Assembly (NCBI GenBank): GCA_020720405.1
Contig: DYOS01000027.1
Coordinates: forward strand, 1-34,298
Length of the DNA stretch: 34,298 nt
Direction: 5' to 3'
Source of the DNA: Caldithrix sp.
GTDB taxonomy: Bacteria; Calditrichota; Calditrichia; Calditrichales; Calditrichaceae
Part shown: positions 1-7,828 of the stretch, piece by piece
Numbering within the stretch: the stretch's first letter is position 1
Layout: each line of letters opens with the position of its first letter
Position numbers and translations under genes: made by a program
The notes under the pieces: generated by a model
Database searches by the model: none
What the model was told of the DNA's origin: nothing
The model's input: only the letters and a program-made list of their open reading frames with translations

Positions 1-952
1 CTGGACTTACAATGCTGGAGCAAATAATTGGACGATTGTACAGAATCATGGCGGAATCATGACCTTTGGCCTTGGTGAGACAAATGGAATTATAGATTAC
101 AATGGAAATTCGTGGCATAAAAGTCAGGTGCCAAATTCCGCTAATATCCAATTGCTTACTCTTGCCAATGATAGCACGATTTATTCATCTGCTTACAGCG
201 ATTTCGGATACCTAAAGTCTGATTTAATTGGGCAGATAAAGTATCGATCCATCAAACCATTTCTCGATAATAAATACCAGGATAATTTCGGGGAAATGTG
301 GCATGTGGTTGCCTCATCGGCAGGTATTTTCTTTAAAACAAAAGACAGGATCATTAAATCGAACGGATATACCATAAATGTAATCGAAAATGGATAAAAA
401 TGATGATGTAGAAGTCCGGGGGTTGATAAAAGTTTTAATGCAAAATTTTGAGAAAATAATTCAAGCCGGAAACCGTGTATATTATTTATTGAAAGGTATG
501 CTTCTTCATTCAACAGGCGTTATGGAAGAGAAAATCTTAGTTGATATACATGAATTGTTGGATCTGTTTGTAATGCTGGCCAGCCATGGCTTGAGGACAC
601 AGAATATAGAATTCAATTTAGCAATCAGGAATGACTACGATAGATCAATTGAAAAAATTATAATCGTACCCCAAGACTTCAGCAGAGTATTCCTGAATAT
701 TATTAATAATGCCTGCTACGCCACCAGTGAAAAAAATCAGGTCATGGATTTACTTCCGTATTTAATATTTCAACAAAAAATCATAAAGGGAAATTTGAAA
801 TCAGAATTAATGATAATGGAGATGGTAAAGGCCTTGGCCTGTCGTTAATTTACAATATTATTACACAGAATCATGGCGGAGAATTAATTATGGACAATAA
901 TGAAGGTGGGTTTATAAAATTGTTAATTCAACTACCATTAACAGAATTATGA
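1..952 (+). pseudogene. Decayed beta-propeller sensor histidine kinase (5' end outside window)
   Basis: The frame is open from base 2 to a stop at 395-397. It encodes propeller-type sensor sequence: GIMTFG, GIIDYNGNSW and SDFGYL are typical blades of the two-component-regulator propeller family. From about 390 another frame continues with the second half of a kinase DHp domain (LLKGMLLHS) and the ATPase N-box (VPQDFSRVFLNIINNACYA), closely matching the intact kinase that follows. Near 765-775 the frame shifts again into STKNHKGKFEIRINDNGDG. An internal deletion then joins DNGDG directly to GLGLSLIYNII, so the FxPFFTTK loop is missing. The remnant ends with the stop at 950-952, which overlaps the ATG of the next gene as ATGA. 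The H-box and most of the propeller are absent. This is one gene broken by at least two deletions and one or two frameshifts; it cannot make an active kinase. The two short open frames inside it (59-397 and 390-848) should not be called as genes. Confidence 0.85.
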
Positions 953-3318
953 TTATAAAACCTGCAAGTAGAATCATTTTATTACTGACCGGGATTGTTT
1001 TCCAATTATCAGCGCAAGGCAACGTTCAAAAAGACATTAATCTCACAGACACTACACTGGTACGTCGTTCTATTGAACTTGTCTACACGTATGATGAGAA
1101 CTATGATTCCGACAGCAGCAAGTATTATGCGGCTCAGGCAATACAATTGTCAGGCAGATTGCTGCAATCGGCAATGATTAAATCAAGAAGTGAATTCCTC
1201 AACAAAATCATAACTTTGAAAATTCAAAGCTATGTGGCTTTTGCCACCGCATTCCGGGTTGATAAATTACAAGCAGCGGAAGATTCATTGATGGCTGCCC
1301 TTCTGATATGCGGTGAAACCGGGAACACAAAAGAAAAAGGCGCAATATTTGATGGGCTGGGGAAAATTTATGAACTCAAAGGTCAAAACGTTGAAGCATT
1401 GCAATACTTAAGAAAATCAGTAGAAATATATAAAAAAATCGGCGATCTAAAACTCTATTCTAATGAACTTATTACTCTCGGAGTCATCTTAAGGGGTACT
1501 GGAAAATATGGTGAGTCTCTGGAAATTTTTATCGAATCCCTCAAAATTGGTCAGCAAATAAATGATTCAACCATTATTATTGAATCATTGTTAGGAATGG
1601 GTTTTGTTTATGCTTTCGTCGAAAAATTTGAGGATGCCCTAAGGTGTCAGCGGGGAGCACTTGAAATATATAAACAAATGAATAATTCATTGGGCATTGC
1701 CAGGATTCACAACGATATGGGTGTTACCTTTATGTCTGCCGGTGAACTTGATTCTGCCCTGACTGAGCATCAGGCTGCGCTAAATATCAGACTTAATACA
1801 AGCAATTACTATTATATCTATGCCAGTTACACCTACATTGGAGATATATTTGCAGATAAAGGTAATATAACTAAAGCCATCGAATATTATGAACGTGGAA
1901 TACCTTATGCCGAGAAGGGCGAATATAAAATTGCAACAGAGGAAGCCCATCAGCAACTTGGGAGTTATTATTTAATGTTGCTTAATCCTGAAAAAGCAAT
2001 GGATCAATTTAAAACCGCTTTAAAACTGAGTAAAGAGATCGGTGATCCAACGGGTGAGTCTCGTGCTATCATGGGATTAGTCAAAATATATATGACTAAA
2101 AATGAACCTGGTATCGTTCTGCCATTACTGAAACAGGCTGAGAAAGTGGCGCCAAGTTCAATCCTTAAATACAAGAAAGACATTTTCAAAGATATTGCGG
2201 ATGCCTACTTCAGATTGGGCGACTTTAAAAATGCTTACATCATCAGCCTGAAGTATTCAGCGGTAAAAGATTCGGCTTACACCGCTGAAAACATCGAAAA
2301 AATAACCCATATATCCAATAAGCTTGTGTTCGAAAATGAAATAGCTCTTCAAAAAGAGAGTAATGCAAAATTAATTGCCCTGAACCAGGTCCAGATCAAC
2401 CGGGAACGATTAAAACAAAATATTTTTTTATTTGGAATGATACTGGCTGGGGTATTGGTTGTTATTACGTTTATCCGGTTTATTGAAAAGAAAAAATTGA
2501 GCAAAAAGTTAAATGAAACTCTGACTAATCTTCAGGATACCCAGGCACAACTGCTGCATGCTGAAAGGATGGCCTCCCTTGGTGAACTTACATCAGGCAT
2601 TGCGCACGAAATTAAAAATCCATTGAATTTTGTAAATAATTTCTCAGAAGTAACCCGTGAACTAATGGATGAGATGAAAAAGGAATTGCAAAGTAAGAAC
2701 GAAGAAGTGGTCATTAAATTGATTGATAATATCGAACGAAATCTGCTCAAGATAAATCAACATGGTAAACGCGCTGATTCGATTGTTAAAGGAATGTTGC
2801 TTCACTCAAGAGTCTCTTCAGGCGAAAAAACACCAACGGATATAAATGATCTTCTTGACCAGTATTTAAACCTTGCTTACCACGGTATGAAAGCGCAAAA
2901 CAAGGAATTCAATATCATCATTGAAAAAGATTATGATGAAAGTCTTGAAAAGTTAAATGTCATTCCACAGGATTTAAGCAGGGCATTTTTGAACCTGATT
3001 AACAATGCCTGTTATGCGGCCTATGATAAACTGAAAAAAGGAGGTGATAGCAGTTTTTTGCCATCTCTAAAAGTATCAACAAAAAATCACAAGGAAAAAA
3101 TTGAAATCCGGATCACAGATAATGGAAACGGGATTTCTAAAAATATTATTGATAAAATTTTTCAACCTTTCTTCACGACAAAACCAAGCGGGGAAGGCAC
3201 TGGCTTAGGCTTATCATTGAGTTATGATATAGTGAGAAAAGTGCATGGCGGAGAAATTAATTTCAATACCAGGGAAGGTTCTTATACTGAGTTTATTATA
3301 ACTTTACCAAAGTCCTAA
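949..3318 (+). CDS. TPR-repeat membrane sensor histidine kinase
   Basis: The 789-residue protein begins with a signal-peptide-like segment (RIILLLTGIVFQLSAQG). Tandem tetratricopeptide repeats follow from about residue 80 to 450 (for example GKIYELKGQNVEALQYLRKS). One membrane helix lies near 490-510 (IFLFGMILAGVLVVITF), then a coiled coil. The DHp domain has the phosphoacceptor His553 in GIAHEIKNPLNF. A complete ATPase domain follows: N-box NLINNACYA, G1 DNGNGIS, F-box FQPFFTTK and G2 GTGLGLS. The layout predicts periplasmic TPRs sensing a protein or peptide and a cytoplasmic kinase. The start ATG overlaps the stop of the upstream pseudogene (ATGA), a relic of translational coupling. A receiver remnant and a REC-PP2C protein follow, and the latter is the likely phosphotransfer partner. 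Family assignment is firm; the signal sensed is unknown. Confidence 0.93.
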   Translation: MIIKPASRIILLLTGIVFQLSAQGNVQKDINLTDTTLVRRSIELVYTYDENYDSDSSKYYAAQAIQLSGRLLQSAMIKSRSEFLNKIITLKIQSYVAFATAFRVDKLQAAEDSLMAALLICGETGNTKEKGAIFDGLGKIYELKGQNVEALQYLRKSVEIYKKIGDLKLYSNELITLGVILRGTGKYGESLEIFIESLKIGQQINDSTIIIESLLGMGFVYAFVEKFEDALRCQRGALEIYKQMNNSLGIARIHNDMGVTFMSAGELDSALTEHQAALNIRLNTSNYYYIYASYTYIGDIFADKGNITKAIEYYERGIPYAEKGEYKIATEEAHQQLGSYYLMLLNPEKAMDQFKTALKLSKEIGDPTGESRAIMGLVKIYMTKNEPGIVLPLLKQAEKVAPSSILKYKKDIFKDIADAYFRLGDFKNAYIISLKYSAVKDSAYTAENIEKITHISNKLVFENEIALQKESNAKLIALNQVQINRERLKQNIFLFGMILAGVLVVITFIRFIEKKKLSKKLNETLTNLQDTQAQLLHAERMASLGELTSGIAHEIKNPLNFVNNFSEVTRELMDEMKKELQSKNEEVVIKLIDNIERNLLKINQHGKRADSIVKGMLLHSRVSSGEKTPTDINDLLDQYLNLAYHGMKAQNKEFNIIIEKDYDESLEKLNVIPQDLSRAFLNLINNACYAAYDKLKKGGDSSFLPSLKVSTKNHKEKIEIRITDNGNGISKNIIDKIFQPFFTTKPSGEGTGLGLSLSYDIVRKVHGGEINFNTREGSYTEFIITLPKS

Positions 3319-3327
3319 AGATGAAAA

Positions 3328-3675
3328 ATGAAACATTTAGTAGTCAACGATGAAAGGGATATTCAATTTTTGTTTCAGCAGAAATACAGGAATAAAATTA
3401 AATCTGGAAAGATCGAAATTAAATTCATGTTTAATGATGTTTCTGAACTTGATTTACCCGGATCGTTTAATACTTATGAAGAATATTTGATATGGACTGA
3501 TTTCAATATGCCACAAATGAATGTTATAGAATTGTTTAAAGAAACGTTATCCCGGATTAAAAGTTATGGTGATAATCGTCTACGGGGATAAAGGTAGAAT
3601 TAGAATGATAAAAAATTAGGCGCTGATGATTATTTTCCAAAACATCTTCAATTTGATTTGTTGAGAAAAAACTAA
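3328..3675 (+). pseudogene. Decayed single-domain response regulator (REC)
   Basis: The ATG at 3328 opens a frame (MKHLVVNDERDIQFLFQQKYRNKIKSG) that aligns with the receiver domain of the next gene and keeps the phosphoacceptor region TDFNMPQMN. It stops early at 3589-3591. In the next frame the sequence resumes as VMVIIVYGDKGRIRM, matching the AVVISAYGDMENIRT segment of the intact neighbour. After a second shift in an A-rich run near 3610-3615 it resumes again as LGADDYFPKHLQFDLLRKN, ending with a stop at 3673-3675. Two frameshifts therefore broke an approximately 116-codon receiver. The first acidic pocket has also drifted (VNDE instead of VDDE). It sits ten bases after the TPR kinase and was presumably that kinase's, or the lost propeller kinase's, regulator. 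Calling only the 87-residue open part as a gene would be misleading. Confidence 0.82.
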
Positions 3676-3706
3676 ATTGTACGCCAGTAATTTAAGGAAA
3701 TACAAA

Positions 3707-4873
3707 ATGAATTTAGCAAGAATTCTGGTAGTCGACGATGAATTAGATATGAAGGACCTTATCGAACAAAAATTCCGTCACAAAATCAAGGCTAATGAAT
3801 ATGAATTTCACTTCGCCGAAGATGGTGTAGAAGCTTTGGAGAAAATTTCGAATTATGGAACAATTGATTTAATACTGACTGATATTAATATGCCCCGATT
3901 AGATGGTTTGACCTTGTTAAAAAAAATCCGTGAATTCAACAATCCGGCGCTTCGCGCTGTTGTTATTTCTGCCTATGGCGATATGGAAAACATCCGGACG
4001 GCCATGAATCATGGAGCCTATGATTTTGTAACAAAACCGATTAATTTTGAAGACCTGGATATTACAATAAGTAAAACCCTGCAGGAAATAGCGAATATAA
4101 AACAAGCAATGGAAATTCGTGACAGCTTTGTAGCGGTTAAGCAAGAGCTTGATATCGCTAAACATATCCAATTATCCATCCTTCCAAAAATAAATCCTGT
4201 TTTAATTCAAACGAACGGTGTAAATCTTACAGCACTGCATATCCCGGCCCATGAAGTCGGTGGTGATTTTTATGATTTTTTTATGATTGACGAAAATAAC
4301 CTCGGTTTTTGTATAGGCGATGTTTCAGGCAAGGGTATCCCGGCAGCGATATTAATGGCAGTTTGCAAAACGGCTTTAAAATCAATCGCTGTCACAGGGA
4401 CTCCCCCTGATGAATGTTTCCAAACCATAAATAGAACCCTTGTACAGGAAAGCCCCGAGAATGTTTACGTTACTGCTTTTTATGGAAAATTGAATATCAA
4501 AACTGATGAATTGGAATATTCAAACGCCGGCCATAATCCAATATATCTTATTGATTCCAGGGGAGAGGTTAATCAGTTACCACATGTGGATGGCATTCCA
4601 TTGGGATATATTAATGATTTTCGATATGGAAAGCATAAGATCAAGATGCAAAAAGGTAATACTCTTTTTCTTTATACAGATGGTGTTAATGAAGCCATGG
4701 ATAAGGATGAGAATGAATTTTCTGAAACGCGGTTGGTTAACGCCTTAAAAGAATTCTCCAACTCTGAATTATCAGATTTGAACAAATTAATTATGGGAAG
4801 AGTACAGGAATTTACTGGCGGCATTTCTCAATCTGATGATATTACAATGCTTTCTCTCCTCCTTTTACCCTGA
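3707..4873 (+). CDS. Response regulator with PP2C-type (RsbU/SpoIIE) phosphatase domain
   Basis: From ATG 3707 this is a 388-residue protein. An in-frame TTG at 3677 would add ten residues, but TAAGGA lies just before 3707 and the receiver core (ARILVVDDE) begins directly after it, so ATG 3707 is preferred. The N-terminal receiver has the acidic pair DDE, the phosphoacceptor Asp in LILTDINMPRLDG, a Ser/Ala switch region VVISAYGD and the conserved Lys in FVTKPI. After a short coiled linker (LDIAKHIQLSILPK) comes a SpoIIE-type PP2C phosphatase domain with metal-binding motifs EVGGDFYDFF, GDVSGKGIPAA, SNAGHNP, LFLYTDGVNEA and QSDDITML. Such proteins dephosphorylate anti-sigma-factor antagonists when the receiver is phosphorylated. 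It is the likely output of the upstream kinase. No anti-sigma or antagonist gene is adjacent. Confidence 0.93.
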   Translation: MNLARILVVDDELDMKDLIEQKFRHKIKANEYEFHFAEDGVEALEKISNYGTIDLILTDINMPRLDGLTLLKKIREFNNPALRAVVISAYGDMENIRTAMNHGAYDFVTKPINFEDLDITISKTLQEIANIKQAMEIRDSFVAVKQELDIAKHIQLSILPKINPVLIQTNGVNLTALHIPAHEVGGDFYDFFMIDENNLGFCIGDVSGKGIPAAILMAVCKTALKSIAVTGTPPDECFQTINRTLVQESPENVYVTAFYGKLNIKTDELEYSNAGHNPIYLIDSRGEVNQLPHVDGIPLGYINDFRYGKHKIKMQKGNTLFLYTDGVNEAMDKDENEFSETRLVNALKEFSNSELSDLNKLIMGRVQEFTGGISQSDDITMLSLLLLP

Positions 4874-5023
4874 TCTTTTATATTAACTACAAACCACTTG
4901 CCATATTACATTATTTACAGAAACTTTTTTACAGTCTCCAAATGCACAAGACAAAGAAAACATCGTCAACTAATTGCACATTAATTCCGGCCTTAACAAT
5001 GTAGTCAACTTCCTCTATTAATT

Positions 5024-7756
5024 TTACTCGTGGGCGGCCAGCCAATGCGCACCAAACCCGGTCTCCACTAAAAGCGGTACCTGCAGACTCATCGCCCTGC
5101 TCATCAGTTCTTTAATTTTCTGGCTGATTTCGGCCACAACGGTTTCGCTTACTTCAAAAACCAATTCATCGTGCACCTGTAAAATCATCCGCGCCGGAAC
5201 CTTCTCACTCTCAATCCAGCCGTGAATATCGATCATGGCCAGCTTGATCATATCCGCCGCCGAACCCTGAATGGGTGTATTGATGGCGGTCCTTTCGGCA
5301 AATTCACGAATCTGCCGGTTGGTACTGCGGATTTCCGGGAGGTAACGGCGCCGTTTCAACATGGTCTCAACATAGCCCAGGGCAGCCGCCTTTTGAATGC
5401 ACTGATTCATGTATTGTTTTATGCCCGGGTAATTGGCAAAATAACCCTGAATAAAGGCTTCAGCCTCCTCGTTGCTGATCTGCAGACGGGCGGCCAGACC
5501 ATAGCGGCTCATCCCGTAAATGATGCCGAAATTAATTTCCTTCGCTTTGCGGCGCTGGTCGGAGTTTACTTCGTCCAGCCCGATGTTAAAGACCCGGGCC
5601 GCTGTCGAAGCATGGATATCCTGCCCGTTCTTAAAACTGCGGATCATGTTTTCATCCCCGGAAAGGTGGGCCATAATGCGCAGCTCAATCTGAGAATAAT
5701 CGGCGCTGACCATAACCAGACCGGGTTCAGAAGGGATAAAAGCGCGGCGCATCTCCCGCCCGATTTCCGTGCGGATCGGGATATTCTGCAGATTGGGATT
5801 ACTGCTGGAAAGACGGCCGGTAGCGGCAACGGTCTGATTATAGGAAGTGTGGACACGTCCCGTTTTTGGGTGTATTAATTCCGGGAAAGCATCAATATAG
5901 GTATTTTTCAATTTGGTCAGTTTCCGGTATTCCAGAAGGGCGGCCACCAGCGGATGAGCTTCAAATTTCTGCAGGCTCGGTTCGCTGGTCGAATATTGTC
6001 CGGTCTTGGTTTTGGACGGCTTGCGTCCGCCCAGGTCGCGGTGGATCTGCAGATCATCAAACAAAATCAGACCCAATTGCTGCGGTGAATTGAGGTTGAA
6101 TACTTTCCCAGCCTGCTGATAGATCTGTTTTTCCAGGGCGGAAATCTGAATGCTGATTTCGGCAGAGAGCGTTTTCAGCATTGGCCAGTCCAGCAGTACA
6201 CCCTGCTTTTCCATGGCCATCAGCACCGGAAGCAGCGGCATTTCAAGTTTATAAAAAAGGTCGCTCATCCCCGCAGAATCCAGTTTTTCCCTGAAAATTT
6301 CAAACAACTGCATGGTCATATCGGCATCTTCAGCCGCATAATTGGCCACTTCCCCAGCCGGAATTTCGATCATGGTTTTCTGGTTCCGGCCGCTGCCAAT
6401 CAGGTCTTCGATCGGAATCATGTGGTAATTCAGGTATAACTCACTTAACCGGTCGAGCTTATGCTGTCCCGATGGATCAATCAGATAGGCGGCAATCAGG
6501 GTGTCAAAGTATTTTCCTTCGACCGGTAAACCATGCTGCCCGAGAATCATGGCATCAAATTTCATATTATGGGCAATTTTTTTTACTCTCGGATTGCTGA
6601 AAACCGGCCTCAGAATTTCCAGAACCTCAGCCTCCGGCAAAGCCAGATCCGGATGATTAACCGGGATATAACAGCCGCTGCCTTTCTTCCAGGATAGGGC
6701 GATTCCGGCAATTTGCGTGTCAAGCATATCCAGAGAACTGGTTTCAAGATCAAAGGTCAGGTACTCCAGTTTATTCAGCTCATCAGCCAGCCGGCGCAGC
6801 GCAGTTATATCAGCAATCAGTTCATATCCTGAGTCTTTGGCCTTAAAATTTTTAAAGCCTTCCAGTTCGGCCACATTGGCCAGGGCAACGGTATGAAAGC
6901 GCTGCGATAAACGTCTGAATTCCAACTCCTGCATCAGGGCAACCGCCTCATCCGGATTCCACCAGCGGAATTTCAGGTCGCTCAAGCTGACATCGATGGG
7001 TGTTTCCGTTTCGATAGTGGCTAATTTTTTGGAGAGTGCAGTCTGTTCCCGGAACAGTTCGAGATTTTCTTTTACCTTTCCGGTTTTGACTTCAGCGAAG
7101 CGGCGGTAAATTTCATCCAGCGAGCCAAATTCCTGAAGCAGACTGACCGCAGTTTTTTCACCAACCTTGGGCACCCCGGGAATATTGTCCGAGGCGTCGC
7201 CCATCAGCGCCAGCCAGTCGGTGACCTGCCCGGGAAACAGGCCAAGCTTTGCCTTCACCCCGTCGATGCCTAAAATTTCTGCCCGCTGATCGGTGCGCGG
7301 TAAACTGTACAAACGGACATTTTCATTTACCAATTGAGCCATATCCTTATCCCCGGAGACAATAAAAACCTGGCATTCCGGTGCCGCATATCGTTTGGCC
7401 AGCGTACCGATAATATCATCCGCTTCAAAGCCTTCCTTCTCCAGCAGAACAAATTTCAAACGCTGCAGAGAATCAACCAGGCGCGGGAATTGAGCCGCCA
7501 TTTCTTCCGGCATGCGCTGCCGGGTCGCCTTGTATTCCGGGTAAATTTCATGACGAAATGTTGGCGCCTTGGTATCAAAAACCACGGTCAGAAAATCCGG
7601 TTTCTCGTCTTCAATAAGTTTGATCAGGGTATTTAAAAAACCAAAGGTAGCCGAGGTATTCTCACCTTTGGAATTGATCAGCGGGTTGCGGATAAAGGCA
7701 AAATAACTGCGGTAATAGATAGCCGAGCCATCCAGCAGGAATAATTTTTGAGCCAT
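5024..7756 (-). CDS. polA: DNA polymerase I
   Basis: The 910-residue protein is close to the usual size for PolA (about 930). The N-terminal 5'-nuclease domain (about 1-290) has DGSAIYYRSYFAF, EADDIIGTLA, SGDKDMAQLV and GDASDNIPGVPKVGEKTA. The 3'-5' exonuclease domain (about 320-500) keeps all acidic motifs: DLETSS, HNMKFD and YAAEDAD, so proofreading should be active, unlike in some thermophile and Gram-positive PolA proteins. The polymerase domain has motif A near residue 685 (ADYSQIELR), motif B (RRKAKEINFGIIYG) and motif C near 862 (QVHDELVFE). The start is ATG 7756, preceded by AAGGTG. It lies 72 bp downstream of mutS2 in the same direction and is probably the last gene of the operon. 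It acts in Okazaki fragment maturation and repair synthesis. It converges with the + strand signalling locus. Confidence 0.98.
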   Translation of the reverse strand: MAQKLFLLDGSAIYYRSYFAFIRNPLINSKGENTSATFGFLNTLIKLIEDEKPDFLTVVFDTKAPTFRHEIYPEYKATRQRMPEEMAAQFPRLVDSLQRLKFVLLEKEGFEADDIIGTLAKRYAAPECQVFIVSGDKDMAQLVNENVRLYSLPRTDQRAEILGIDGVKAKLGLFPGQVTDWLALMGDASDNIPGVPKVGEKTAVSLLQEFGSLDEIYRRFAEVKTGKVKENLELFREQTALSKKLATIETETPIDVSLSDLKFRWWNPDEAVALMQELEFRRLSQRFHTVALANVAELEGFKNFKAKDSGYELIADITALRRLADELNKLEYLTFDLETSSLDMLDTQIAGIALSWKKGSGCYIPVNHPDLALPEAEVLEILRPVFSNPRVKKIAHNMKFDAMILGQHGLPVEGKYFDTLIAAYLIDPSGQHKLDRLSELYLNYHMIPIEDLIGSGRNQKTMIEIPAGEVANYAAEDADMTMQLFEIFREKLDSAGMSDLFYKLEMPLLPVLMAMEKQGVLLDWPMLKTLSAEISIQISALEKQIYQQAGKVFNLNSPQQLGLILFDDLQIHRDLGGRKPSKTKTGQYSTSEPSLQKFEAHPLVAALLEYRKLTKLKNTYIDAFPELIHPKTGRVHTSYNQTVAATGRLSSSNPNLQNIPIRTEIGREMRRAFIPSEPGLVMVSADYSQIELRIMAHLSGDENMIRSFKNGQDIHASTAARVFNIGLDEVNSDQRRKAKEINFGIIYGMSRYGLAARLQISNEEAEAFIQGYFANYPGIKQYMNQCIQKAAALGYVETMLKRRRYLPEIRSTNRQIREFAERTAINTPIQGSAADMIKLAMIDIHGWIESEKVPARMILQVHDELVFEVSETVVAEISQKIKELMSRAMSLQVPLLVETGFGAHWLAAHE

Positions 7757-7828
7757 GATTCACCTTGTTTGTTAGGGGTCGCGAAGCGGGCAAGTTAGAA
7801 TAAGCGCAGGAAAAAGACAATAATCCTT

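Noticed and set aside
41-881. 16-bp repeat ACAGAATCATGGCGGA at about 41-56 and 865-880, as possible deletion endpoints or an att site
   Set aside because: Both copies encode a QNHGG segment in different domains (propeller and kinase C terminus), the surrounding sequence differs, and there is no mobile-element gene. A chance or codon-level match is the simpler reading.
5222-5878. 218-codon + strand frame opposite polA
   Set aside because: Antisense shadow of the polymerase domain of polA; no family resemblance. The same applies to other frames opposite mutS2, ppdK, feoB and the megasynthase.
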